NCBI GenBank assembly: GCA_025769875.1
Contig: JAGFNK010000486.1
Location: forward strand, 1 to 39,129
DNA length: 39,129 bases
Direction of reading: 5' to 3'
Source: Russula earlei
Taxonomy: Eukaryota > Basidiomycota > Agaricomycetes > Russulales > Russulaceae
Below the pieces are notes generated by a model. It did no database searches. It was given only the letters and a program-made list of their open reading frames with translations, and was not told the DNA's origin. How positions within the stretch are numbered: the stretch's first letter is position 1; each line of letters starts with the position of its first letter. Of this stretch, positions 21,619-32,576 are shown one piece after another. A program made the translations under genes and the position numbers.

Positions 21619-22436
21619 TGTTATGAACCAAGGCCAGATCCTGGCCATATATTGTCCTATTTCACTCAAGAAAGTCCTCCCTTACTTTACATTGCCAACA
21701 CACTTCTGTTTCTTGGGCTATCCCTCCTGCAGTGCAAGATATCGCTATTGCAAAGGCACTATGACATGACCAGGCACCCATTTCCTAATCGGGTAATCAT
21801 CACGTGGCAGCCACATGGTCACTCAGCCACCAAGAACCCAAAACAGCAGCATAAATTCCTATAAACTGCTGCATAACTCATCTGATGTCATCAAGGCTCC
21901 AATGACATCATGGCTGACTGAGCGACTCCACAATGACCTCACATGCTCACTAAGCACTCCATAATGACATCATAAGGATGTCATCGCTCCACAGTGATCA
22001 GTAATATGCTCAGTAAGCCTGAAACCTGACACAAGCGAGTTTATGCCCCTGTAGTCCTATTGGATGGTACCAAGGAGTCTAGAATAGTTCCTGCTCTTTG
22101 TAATCGACCCTGTACACAGTATATAAGCCCCAATGTAGCATGGCAGTCGTCAGACTGTTCATTTGTGATACTCTCATCTTCCTGGGTACTCCCCTGCAAC
22201 CACTCAGTCTAAAGTCTCCCTTGTCTTCAAGGTACTCTTCAACGATTGCCTTGTCTAAAGCCCTTCACCACACTGGCCTCTGCCCTTCGCCTCTGTCTCC
22301 TGCAGCATATACCAGTCCCCATCTGGTACCTTCTAGTCATTTGGCTTGTCCTCCTATTCAATGCCGCATACAGTCTGTTCTGACCCTTGCCCACCTGCTC
22401 CTGAGTCCTTCATGATCAGCAGTACATGTCTTGACA
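21619..22436 (+). repeat. LTR-beta: 3' LTR of gypsy-A (818 bp)
   Basis: It starts TGTTATGAACC directly after the polypurine tract and ends ...GTCTTGACA. It is matched in reverse by 23063-23890. A TATATAA box is at about 22119. The bases after it (GTATG) cannot be compared with a 5' duplication because the 5' LTR is absent. Confidence 0.85.
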
Positions 22437-22554
22437 GTATGTCTGAGGTTGTCTTTGAATAGGAAGGCATCTTTCTGGGTGTAGAGGGGATGTGGGTAAG
22501 GGTTGGCTCATGCTCGAATAAGAATGCGGTGAGTGGGGCATCCTGGACCATAGG
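22437..22554. other. 118 bp between two LTRs
   Basis: It is unique within the window. A minus-strand frame (APLTAFLFEHEPTL) continues into LTR-beta and looks loosely protein-like, but no family is recognised. Confidence 0.4.
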
Positions 22555-22978
22555 TGTGACTCAATCAGACTGACTTGTGTTTACCATGACTCTTCCTCAT
22601 GCCCAGCACCTGATCGCCTCATGTATGACTCACTACATCTTGCAGGTACTATTTGATATAGTACCACACTGTATATAAACTGTTCATTCAAAGAGAGCAA
22701 GCCTTAGGCTTGTTCTCCTGTGAATACACTGGATAATGCCTCTGGAACTGCCTGTCCTTAAAGCTTTCAAGCTTCCTGCCTAAAGTGTCCTATATTGCTA
22801 AGTCTTCTGGACATGAAGACTTATCAATTGTTTCCCCTCTCCATGGTACACACTAGCAAGTGCTGTGTTGTCACCAAGATCCCTAATTCTTGCGAGAACT
22901 TGTTATCTTGCTTGACTCCCTTGAAATTGTCTCATGCATGAACAGATTTGTCAGTGACACCGCCCCCAGTCTGTGACA
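22555..22978 (+). repeat. LTR-gamma: probable 5' LTR of gypsy-B (424 bp)
   Basis: It runs TGTGAC...TGTGACA with a TATATAAAC box at 22671, and its 3' two thirds aligns with 32074-32571 (shared words: ATTTGATATAG, GCTTGTTCTCCTGTGAAT, ACACCGCCCCCAGT). No target duplication is found. A 76 bp leader and the gag start codon (23055) follow at once, which fits a 5' LTR. No standard tRNA-type primer-binding site is obvious at 22979; self-priming as in Tf1 is possible but not shown. Confidence 0.75.
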
Positions 22979-23062
22979 TTAGAACAAGCCTCTCCTCTCG
23001 GAACCCTTGACCCTGAACCACACACTCACTAAATACATCGATTTTTCCTTCAACATGACTAC

Positions 23063-23890
23063 TGTCAAGACATGTACTGCTGATTGCAAAGGACTCAGGG
23101 GCAGGTGAGCAATGGTCAGAACAGATGGTACACGGCGAAGGCGGCGTTGAACAGGAGGATGAGCCAAATGATGAGAAGGTACCAGATGGGGACTGGTAGG
23201 TGTTACAAGAGACAGAGGCGAAGGCTAGAGGCCAGTGTAGCGAGAGGGCTTTAAACAAGGCGGTCGTTGAAGAGTACCTTGAAGACAAGAGGGGACTTTA
23301 AACTGAGTGGTTGCAGGGGAGTACCCAGGAAGATGAGAGTATCACAAATGGACAGTCTGATGACTGCCATGCTACATTGGGGCTTATATACTGTGTAAAG
23401 AGTTGATTACAAAGGACTGGAACTATTCTAGACTTTTTGGTACCATCCAATAGGGCTACAGGGGCATAAACTCACTTGTGTCAGGTTCCAGGCTTACTGA
23501 GCATATTACTGATCATTGTGGAGCGATGACATCTTTATGATGTCATTGTGGAGCACTTAGTGAGCCCATGAGGTCATTGTGGAGTTGCTCAGTCAGCCAT
23601 GATGTCATTGGAGCTAAATGATGTCACATGAGTTATGCAATGAGTTGTAGGAGTTCCTGCCACTGTTTTGGGTCCTTGGTGGTGGAGTGGCCATGTGGCT
23701 GCCACACGATGATTACCCAATTAGGAAATGGGTGCCTGGTCATGTTGTAGTGCCTTTGCAATGGTGATATCTTGCACCACAGGAGGAGTAGCCCATGAAA
23801 TGGAAGTGTGTTGGTGATGCAAAGTGGGAAAGGTTTCTTTGGAGTAAAATAGGATGATGTATGGCCAGGATCTGGCCTTGGTTCGTAACA
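23063..23890 (-). repeat. Solo LTR-beta with ACTAC target duplication
   Basis: This is the reverse complement of 21619-22436 (sense start TGTTACGAACC at 23890). ACTAC precedes (23058-23062) and follows (23891-23895). It sits two codons after the gag ATG, and removal restores MTTVQDWRY. Confidence 0.93.
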
Positions 23891-26478
23891 ACTACTGTCC
23901 AAGACTGGAGATACAAGGGACTAAGCAAGCCACCTGCTGAAGCACTAGCAGCCCTCAAATGCCCCTTTGAGCTCCCCCCAGATCAAGAAAAAAGTGTCCC
24001 CACTATGACCATGTTTGATGATGGTCTTGATTTCTTCACAGTAGGCACTGAAGGAGTATCCTGGACGTGATATTATGCCACCTGGAGAAACACTAAGGTA
24101 GCCTTAGGCCACATCTATGGCCTATGGTTCAAAATCACGAGACGTGGAACAACCTGGGAAGCGACATGTGTCACTTGCCCAGCCTTTCATCTCGCTCAAA
24201 ACCCTTTTAGAGGAATCAACCTCACAGAACTGACAAACTCAGGAGAACCCCTTCCAGGCTCAAAGGCCCCAAGTCATGCCCCAATGCCAGGACCTGCTCC
24301 ACCCACTGACACTCCAATGGGGCTTGAACCAATGATGACGACAAACATCTTCGTTGCTGCCACCAACCCCATCCTTCCTCAACCTCAACCCGCATCATCT
24401 GGAACAGCACAAGCACACCTGCATGCTTTGTTTATATGATTCAGAGGACGCAGAATGGGACCTCTGAGCCCTGACCCCAACCCCAACAATGTTGACACAT
24501 GCACCGGCTGCAATTGTGACATGCACAACCCCGACAACAACAAATTGGAGGGGATTCCCCTGGAATTCTTCAATGGCAACCACACCTGCATGCATGCATT
24601 CCTAGTTGCATTCAATAGGTTCATGTCTATGAACCACAATAGCAAGATTGCCAGAGATCCAACCAAAAAATGTGCTTATTTTCTTTCCCTTTTGAAAGGT
24701 CCCAAGGTTGAAGGCTGGCTCGAAGCTATGGACCAGTGACTCAAAGACATCCAGAACAACCCAACAAATGTTCCAATGGGACTCACCACATGGGAAGCAA
24801 TGTGGCAACAGTTCTGCTGTGCCTTCACTGACTATGTGGAACACAAAAAGGCTCAAGACCAGCTCAAAGAACTCAAGATAAAAGATGGCCTCCTGGATGA
24901 CTATGTCTCTGAATTCCAATTGCTGGCTAGACATGCAGGACTTGACATTGATGAGCCAACTGTTATGTGCCTCTTTGCATGGGGACTCCCGAGAAGTGTA
25001 GTCAAGTCCTGCCTTGACTTAGAGGACCCCACCTCCTTTGCTGACTGGGTTGCTGCCGCACAGAAACACCACTGTGTTTGGATGTGCAAACAAGCCATTT
25101 TGTCCAACCACTCTAGTATGCATGGATGAAACCAAAGTCAACTCTCAAACAACCGACCCTGGAGCTGTCTTTGTCATGGTAGCTAGCCGTGTCAGTTCAC
25201 AAGCGGAAAACAAGTTGATGATAGAGAGGTGTTCAAGAAACAGGCTGGTTCCTGTGTATAATGAGTAAGGATCCCTGCAGCGGTTGAAGTGTTTTATGCT
25301 AAACAGGTTATGGCCAATAGACCCTTCTTAGTACGACTCGGTCTGTTGAGAAGCTAGGGTAAGTTTATAATGAGATAGACTAGGGCTGGTTCCACTAGCT
25401 ATATGTGTTCAAGTCCGTCAGGGACCTTGAACAATGCAGAGAGAGTAGAGGAAGGTAGGTCTTAAAGGAGGAGAGCTCTTCTTAGGGGAGTGAAGAGAGA
25501 CTCTTAGGGAAGGAAGGGAAAGGCAAAGAGTAGATGGTGGATGGTGTGTTGAGATTCGATGAAATGAAGAGGTGGTTGTGGTTTAAGTTTGTGAGAGTGA
25601 AGTGGGTTGCAGGAGAATATGTTGGACAAGAGTAGGTTGGATTCTACAAGAGACCAAGCTTAGGGCTTTGGTCACAAAGTACTGAGCTTATATATACAGG
25701 AGAAGCGCAGCAATAGCTGCGCTTTGACTGTGCTACTAGTATAGTAGGAGTCATAATAAGTAGGAGTCATAGGAATGAGGCCACGAATGAGTCAGGACCA
25801 AGTAACTGTGCTGCACAGTAGGTGCACAGCATTGCACAGTTGAAACTAAGAAGTGAATATAAATGGAAAGAGAACCAAACAAAGGGAAAGTAACAGCAAT
25901 CCAGTGTTACCTGGATGTGTATGGATCACATGATAACACAGAAGGAATCACAAGATGTAAGAGATCACAAGACCAGTAAGTAAAGGGATGTATGCAAGCA
26001 AGCAGTCCATAGCAAGAGGTAAGAAGTAGACATAAAAGGAAAATGGTGTAACAGTCTTACAAACTCAACCTGGGCCAACCACGAGAATAATCAAAATAAC
26101 ACCACACCCGCACATCCATGCCTTCCACCATACGATCTGAATGCTATGGACACCAGCACTGGCGCTGCATGTAAGGCAGTCACAGAAGCAGACAAACAAA
26201 AACATTGTGAGGAAGGAAGATGTTTTCAATGTTCTCTCTGAGGACATCTAGCTCACAACTGCCCCATGAAGATGAAATGTGAAACAACTCGCGCATGTGC
26301 CACTGACATCAATGCCACTACATCCAAATCCTCTGTGGTGGAAATCATTGAAGACAATGCCATGATCAAGGTTGTCAATGCCATGAGAGCCCTGTCTAAG
26401 GAAGACAAGGAGACATTCATTAGATTGCTTTTGGAAGAAAATGATAAAGTTGAAGGGCAGAGTTTTTCAGATGCTTGA
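23891..26478 (+). pseudogene. Gypsy-B gag (Met at 23055, split by two LTRs)
   Basis: The start is MTT at 23055, then after the LTR VQDWRYKGLSKPPAEALAAL. A proline-rich linker (24220-24420) precedes the capsid-type retrotransposon-gag region (24540-25130): PLEFFNGNHTCMHAFLVAF, FLSLLKGPKVEGWLEAM, DQLKELKIKDGLLDDYVSEF. After LTR-alpha (25172-26053) the nucleocapsid zinc knuckle appears near 26215 as CFQCSL, a TGA, then GHLAHNC (C-x2-C-x4-H-x4-C). Stops at 24066, 24440, 24737, 25126 and 26239 are all TGA. The frame ends at 26478. Gag forms the particle that packages the RNA. Confidence 0.85.
25172..26053 (-). repeat. Solo LTR-alpha copy 3 with GTCTT target duplication
   Basis: 882 bp, collinear with 2682-3562 and reverse to 18938-19818. 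GTCTT occurs at 25167-25171 and 26054-26058. It interrupts gag between the capsid and the zinc knuckle. Confidence 0.95.
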
Positions 26479-26998
26479 GTGTGACAGGAATCGCTTGGGC
26501 CTTAAATACTGATTCAGTGTACAAAGCTAGAAAAAAGTCAATACAGACCACAGTTACTATCTACACTGGATCAAACAAAGCCAAAAGAAAAGCCCTGGTG
26601 GATAGTGGAGCCACTGAATGTTTTATTTCACCACGAATGGTGGAAAATCTTAATTTGTCAATGAGAAAACTACCAACAGTGCAACGTGTAAGAAACATTG
26701 ATAGAACCCCCAACTGACTAGGAAACATCACCCAAGCAATAGATTTAGAATTGAAATTGCTCAGACAAAGACACACGCATCAATTTCTAATTGCAGATAT
26801 AGGACAAGACAAAATAATACTCAGATACACCTTCCTAGAATCTACAAACCCTAGGATAAACTGGTCCAAAGGGACCCTGATGGGGAGAATCACTCTGACA
26901 AATAATCAAAGAATGCCAGTGTCAAGACTTACTGTCAAACTATCCAGTTCAAGAGTGAGGGGTAAGCTCGAAGATGAGTTGGTAGACATCCAAGATGG
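26475..26998 (+). pseudogene. Gypsy-B aspartic protease
   Basis: The frame is one base back relative to gag and overlaps its end (gag stop at 26478). It contains AKRKALVDSGATECFISPRMV, where D-S-G-A is the active-site motif of retropepsins, and QDKIILRYTFLESTNPRINW, which matches the flap-distal I-I-L-G block of the family (with R in place of G). A TGA at 26716 interrupts it. It continues to 26998, where solo LTR-beta' is inserted. The enzyme would cleave the Gag-Pol polyprotein. Confidence 0.85.
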
Positions 26999-27868
26999 TG
27001 TGGGCAAGAAGTAAAGTCCAAAGCAGTACCAAATACCAAAGAGGTATAGTTACTGGTAGTGTTCAGCAGGTATGCAGGGATGAAGCCAGAATGGTCACAA
27101 GGGGATGGTCCTTAAGGGAGTATCCCAGGGATGGAGAGTGCCATAAACAAATGGACAGTCCACTACTTTATTGAGCACTTATATACTACAAGAGAACTGC
27201 TAAATAGGGAACAAGTCATAACCTTGTTATCAAGCACAATAGACAGATGAGTAAGAAGTCGGGGTACACTTACTGAGCATGCTCAGTCATGCTCAGTAAG
27301 CTGCTGAGTAAGAATGCTTCTCTTGATGAGTAAGAGCCTTTACTGTCCATGTGTTCACCATTTTAGTACACATGCAAGCACCTGATTCATTTTCTGTTAG
27401 TTAGTTTAGGGCCGGTCATTTGAGGACTTGTAGTTTGGTTTAGGGAATAGTGTTATCTTATAAGGCCCCTTATATAGTTCTATTAGGGTCCTTAGAGTCG
27501 ACCCTAATACTTCTATTAAGGCCCTTAGTATTGCCTTATAGTTCATTCTATAGTTATTAGAGTTAGTCTAATAATGCGTTGTAAGGTCTTTGATACTGTG
27601 TTAGTGCCTATTGTAGAGCACCTAGAGTCATCCTAAAGGGTCCTTAGGGAGGCCCTAATGCTGTCCTTTATTGCTAAAAGGGTTGCCACTAAGTGGGGCT
27701 TGCTGTATGTCGATTGTGCCAAGAATCGCTTGCGCAACAATGTGCACACAATATTGTGGACACCTCTACTCACCCCTTTTGTTCATGTGAACAGGGTGAC
27801 ACCATAGGGGCTGGGTTTCCTCTCATAAGGAAGGGTCCTTTAAGGGCCCTCTCCGGAGAATGGTTCAT
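26999..27868 (-). repeat. Solo LTR-beta' with GATGG target duplication
   Basis: About 870 bp. GATGG lies at 26994-26998 and 27869-27873. The sense strand resembles LTR-beta (TATATAAG box near 27180, ATGGACAGT, GGGATACTCCC). Its 5' end should read TGTTATGAACC; here the first four bases appear to be missing (it starts ATGAACC), so the boundary is uncertain by a few bases. The same LTR in truncated form is at 13422-14193. Confidence 0.8.
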
Positions 27869-27873
27869 GATGG

Positions 27874-28835
27874 CCAGAATGGATAAGAACCCTCCCAGAC
27901 TGGGAAGAAGGAGATGACCTTTGGATATAAACTCAAATACAAAAAACAATGATTGCTCAACAATTGGCAGAATCCCAAATGAAAACTAAACAGAGAACTT
28001 GGCGAGAGATAGTCTCTTGACAGTATCACAACTTTGGACAAGTCTTTATGGAACAAGAATCTGAAAGATTTCCTGCACCTAGAAAATGGGACCACACTAT
28101 TGATCTCAAACCAGACACCCTGACAACAATAAACTGAAGGGTCTACCCTCTTTCACCCAAAGAAAAGAAAGAACAGGGAAAATTTCTCAAACAAAACCTG
28201 AGGCTAAAGCGCATACAAAGGTCCAACTCACCCTATGCCAGTGGATTCTTCTTGATAAAAAAGAAAGACAGTAAATTTCAACCAGTGCAAGACTACAGAA
28301 ACCTCAACAAGTGGACCATTCCAAATGTCTACCCACTACCATTAATCCCTGAACTCATACATGCCCTAGCAGGCAAGAAACATTTTACCAAATTTGATGT
28401 TAGATGGGGATACAACAACATTTGCATTAAACAAGGAGACAAATGGAAGGCAGCCTTTAAGACAAGCAATGGACTCTTCAAACCAACAGTAATGTTCTTC
28501 AGATTGACTAACTCTCTGGCCACCTTCCAAACAATGATGGACAATATCTTCCAAGAAGAACTTGTGCAAGGATGGCTGAAAATCTACATGGGAACATTAT
28601 TATAGCTATGGAAGATAACAAACAAGAACACATGCTTAAAGTCAACCACATCCTATCAAAACTAAAGCAACATGACCTATACTTAAAACCAGAAAAATGT
28701 CAATTCCACAAGAAAAAGGTCAAATATCTTGGAGTAATCATTGGCAAAGGAAAAATACCCATGAACCCCATAAAAGTTAAAGGAATCGCAGAATGGCCCA
28801 CCCTGACGACACTAAAAGAAGTATGAAGTTTCTTA
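27874..28835 (+). pseudogene. Gypsy-B reverse transcriptase
   Basis: It reads PEWIRTLPDWEEGDDLWI, then FPAPRKWDHTIDLKPDTL, SPYASGFFLIKKKDSKFQP, QDYRNLNKWTIPNVYPLPLIPEL, FTKFDVRWGYNNICI, FRLTNSLATFQTMMDN. The YxDD block is eroded: at about 28590 the frame shifts and MGTLL replaces it; reading resumes with EDNKQEHMLKVNHILSKL, LKPEKCQFHKKKVKYLGVIIGKG and TTLKEV-SFLG. TGA stops occur at 27926, 28018 and 28137, and in the EV-SFLG block. FDVRWGYNN is intact here where gypsy-A has a stop, which confirms the residue lost in gypsy-A. The frame is cut at 28835 by Harbinger. Confidence 0.9.
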
Positions 28836-29000
28836 GGCCCCATACAGCAACTGAGATTTCTTGAAACTTGAACTTGGAACTTGAATTTCGGGATTAGCCG
28901 GGAGTGACAGGAGTGACAGGTGTGATGATAGTGACATGTCATATGATTAACTAATATCAGTTGTTTTTGTCTGTTAACTGTAATTCACATATTTGCATAT

Positions 29001-30337
29001 GTGATGTCGTGTAATGACTTGGGCTCGGGAACGATTGGCGCGTCAATCTTTCTACCCCCACCTCCACCACCCCATATGATGCAGACCCACTCATCAATAA
29101 GTCCAGATTCCATGGAAGGAAGTCTAATCTCAGAAAGTAACAAGGCTATATGGACAACTGAAGAGGAAGCTGCATTTCTACTGTTCCTTGTTGAGCGGAA
29201 ACAAGAAGGAAACATGACCTCCAACGCCATGTTCAAGGACCTTACCTTCAACCAAGCAGCCAATTCTATTAAGCCCATGCATGAGAAGGGTCCTATCAAG
29301 ACTGGACCTATGTGCAAATCAAAATGGCAAAGGGTACGAAATATTTTTGCTTTGCCATATCATGCAGCTAACATCATCTACTACTAGATGAAGAAGGAGT
29401 ACTTGCTAATTGTTGCTCTCAGGAATGAGTCCGGGGTTGGGCACCTATGGACTGATGAGAATGGAATTGTTGTTCCACCTGAAATGGAATCGGTGTGGAG
29501 TGATCTAGTTAAGGTGCGTACATAACATCTAATTTGTCAATGCCATCTGATCATTAGTAGAATAATCAAGAATACAAGAAGTACAGGGATAAAGGCTGGC
29601 CGCATTGCAGCATCATGAAATCTCTGATGCCATCAAGTGCAAGAGGCCACCATTCATATCGGGGCATGCAGTTGACAGCCCATTTTACTCCCCCTCAGTC
29701 ATCTGTGTCACTGTCCCCCAATCCCAATTTGTTTGAACGTCAAAGTGGGGACTCCTTGTCATCTCTGGCGCCAGATCGCTCTTCCTCCTCATCCAGTGTC
29801 CTTCATTCAAAACACAAAGTATCTCAGGTCAAGGATGTCGCCTCCGAAACATCTTCCTCATTTACCAAAAAACTCAAGTCTGATTCCATGGCAGTTGCTG
29901 TCCACGGCATGCAGTCAACCATGGAGAGGTTTGCCAATAACTTCAACTCAACCATGCATGCATTCATTGCTTCATCCCCACCCCCAATGTCGCTGGCACT
30001 CCCCCCACTCCCAATGCCGCTGGCACTCCCCTCAAACCCAGCCCCAGCCCCACCTCCGGCCATGCATATGCCGCCTTCAAATGACATCATAACTATCTTG
30101 GCACTTCCCGAGACTACCTGTCGGTCACTGGCAATTCAACATCTTACCAAGGATATTGAACTGAATGGTAAATGGCTCTCCATGGATGATGTTGTCCCTG
30201 TGATCAATATCTTGGGATCTTGTGACATCGTGCGCATAGACAGTTATATTGTGCTTATGACTAATGGGTTAGCGTTGTTGCGCGAGATTGCACGCAACTA
30301 CATCAAGGATCTGTTGGAGAAGGCCAGGACGTCCTGA
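29001..30337 (+). CDS. Harbinger Myb/SANT-like DNA-binding protein, apparently intact
   Basis: Three exons, 29001-29333, 29388-29513 and 29561-30337, join in frame to 411 residues. Introns are 54 and 47 bp with GT...AG ends. The Myb/SANT-like domain spans roughly residues 45-190: AIWTTEEEAAFLLFLVERK, then FKDLTFNQAANSI, CKSKWQR, and the second exon HLWTDENGIVV, ESVWSDLVK and KGWPHCSIMKSLMPS. A Pro/Ser-rich and Met-Pro-Leu repeat segment follows, then an amphipathic C-terminal tail. In Harbinger elements this protein helps the transposase enter the nucleus and bind the ends. The start could also be the Met at 29076. No lesion is seen, unlike its partner. Confidence 0.82.
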
Positions 30338-30515
30338 CTGTAGTTGTACTTCTACAGTAGTCACCCATCACATGCATGTATCATAATTTGTTGAATGCCA
30401 TAAAGTGTTCTTTCATTTTCTGAAAACATGTGGACATGTGTCTGAACTAAATACCTGCTGCGCGATCCTCAAGTGTTTTCTGATACTGCTCCCACATCTC
30501 ACCTGCAATCCTGTC
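30338..30515. other. Gap between convergent Harbinger genes
   Basis: This 178 bp space holds the 3' ends of both genes. No other feature is seen. Confidence 0.5.
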
Positions 30516-31795
30516 TCACCTGATATTTGCTTGCTCCCTCTCATAGCGCATCACTACCCCTCTTCCCAGTTCACCAGTTGCTTCACGATGACCCATCTGA
30601 GGGTCTACCCTGTCATCAAATACATTGATCTCACTGTGATCATAATGGCGAATAAAATTGTGAAGGGCTGCAAGTGCCGATGGGATGCACGCTTGAATGT
30701 CCATGTTATACTCAGGGGGGTACTGAAGGATTTTGAAATGCCGCTTGAGAATCCCAAACATATGCTCTATGATGTTGTGAGCTTGAGCATGGCGCAAATT
30801 GAATAATTCCTGGGGTGTGCGTGGCCTAGGACAAGCGTAAAAATTAGTGAGAAGATGGGAAAGAAAGAGAGAATGCACCGTATGCCAGCATGACCCCACT
30901 CAGATAGATGATATCATACACCTCAATAAGGAACAAGCAGTGTGTTTGATGAGGCAAAGCCTGCATCAGCGAGATAGTATTTCCCTCTTGGGATGGGGAA
31001 ATTGGAATGATGGGCATCGTAGAAAAGAGTTGAGTCAGCAGTGGAGCCCTCCCAACCAGTCAAAAGATATGTGAAGCGGAGGTCAAATGAACAAGCAGCA
31101 AGGCAGTTCTGTGAGAGAACGCCATTGCGGTCTCTTGTTGCATCGCACTCTGCGGCAGTGGAGTAACAACTGATGTGGGTGCTGTCGATAGCACCCAGGG
31201 CATCCTTGAAAAAGGGAAAAAATTTGGGATTCCCTTGGATAAAGGTGTGAGGAGGGGAATCAGCATCAGGAAGCCATACAAAGGTGGGGTAGAAAGGGGG
31301 GGTTGCGAGAACTCCAAGTATCTTTTTAAAATATCTGGATATCCATCAGAAGATATATAGAAGGAAACCATGGGATACATACTTTGAGACCATGCTTGGT
31401 GACTGCTGAAAATGCTCTCCAATATTTGTTGTTGACAGCCCGGTGGAAGTGGCATAGAGAAATATGGCAACCTGTTCTTCAATTTGGACATGCCGAGATG
31501 ATGCAACACCAAAGTTGTGGAGAGTCTGCTGGAGCTTGTGAAACACATGTTTATGGACCCCAAGTTCATTCCAGATGCATTCTGGGTGGCCGGTGAGTAG
31601 TTCATGGACCCAGGCAAGACCAGTGAGGGCGGAGGTGTGATATGGAATAGGAGGAGAATGGGGTTTGAGTATTGACAGTATGGCCTGGAAGCTATAAAGG
31701 GCATAACCTGTAAAATATAAAATCATTAGAAGTTGTTGGCATTGCCATTGTACCTGCTGCAGATACAGCCTCTCCTGATCAAGGTAATCAGCCAT
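30516..31795 (-). pseudogene. Harbinger (HARBI1-like) transposase with three lesions
   Basis: Exons are 31795-31383, 31321-30879 and 30825-30516, with 61 and 53 bp introns. Exon 1 has an HTH-like segment with LGVHKHVFHKLQQTL and TGLSTTNIGEHFQQSPSMVSKY. Exon 2 has LGAIDSTHIS (first Asp), WEGSTADSTLFYDA (second Asp), YYLADAGFASS and the VPY-GV-YHLSEW block. Exon 3 has TPQELFNLRHAQAHNIIEHMFG (Glu) and GILKRHFKIL. Lesions are a one-base loss in a T run near 31208 and two TGA codons at about 30935 where relatives have Arg (PYRGVRYHL). Expected length is about 388 residues, normal for the family. It would cut and rejoin the element ends, but is inactive as written. Confidence 0.85.
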
Positions 31796-32073
31796 AGCAT
31801 TGACCAGGGGACGGACAGTGACAACTTGAAATCAGGGGGTAAAAAATTGGCCATGACTCGGAGGGGCATAAAACGTTTTTGGGCGCATCAGTCATTATAA
31901 CAACAAATATGTGAATTACAGTTAACAGACAAAAACAACTGATATTAGTTAATCATATGACATGTCACTGTCATCACACCTGTCACACCTGTCACACCTG
32001 GCTAATCCCAAAATTCAAGTTCCAAGTTCAAGTTTCAAGAAATCTCGGTTGCTGTATGGGGCCTAAAACTAAC

Positions 32074-32571
32074 TGTCACAAGAACCGGTACATCGGACTG
32101 GACCAGGAACCAGACAAGCCTACCTGGACATGCCTCAAGTTCTTCACGCGTTTTATGACTCCTTCTGATCGAGCCTCGCATGTACCAGACGTTTTCTTTG
32201 TGTTCCAGTATGATCACCTCGTTATTACCTTGTGGATACTATTTGATATAGCATTCTACACATATATAAGATAGCCATCTGATGAGAACAAGCCCTAAGC
32301 TTGTTCTCCTGTGAATATCACTGGATTCCTGCTTCGGAACTTGTAGGCTTGCAAGCAATCAAGCAAATTGTTCAAAACCTCTTCCTTTTACAAGTCTTCT
32401 CAACACGCGAAGACTTCATCATAACTTTCCTTCTCCGCGGAACATATTTGCCTTGGCAATATCGTCTCCAAGATCCCCGAAATTTGCAAGGACTTAGTGT
32501 CTTGCTTGACTTGCTATGCTCATCTCGCATGTGAACTGATTTGTCAGCGACACCGCCCCCAGTCAGTGACA
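32074..32571 (+). repeat. Solo LTR-gamma with CTAAC target duplication
   Basis: 498 bp with TGTCACAAG...CAGTGACA ends. CTAAC occurs at 32069-32073 and 32572-32576. A TATATAAG box is at 32262. It aligns with the gypsy-B 5' LTR, so a relative inserted into its own family copy. Confidence 0.93.
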
Positions 32572-32576
32572 CTAAC

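Larger units (their letters stand above)
28836..32063. mobile_element. PIF/Harbinger DNA transposon (3.2 kb, two genes)
   Basis: It has 160 bp terminal inverted repeats (28836-28995 and 31904-32063) that begin GGCCCCATACAGCAAC. The two genes are convergent: a Myb/SANT-like protein on plus and a HARBI1-type transposase on minus, the standard two-gene layout of this superfamily. The flanks are TTA on the left and TAA on the right, so the usual 3 bp TWA duplication is not a clean direct repeat. The surrounding gypsy-B lacks about 1 kb across the insertion point. Confidence 0.92.
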
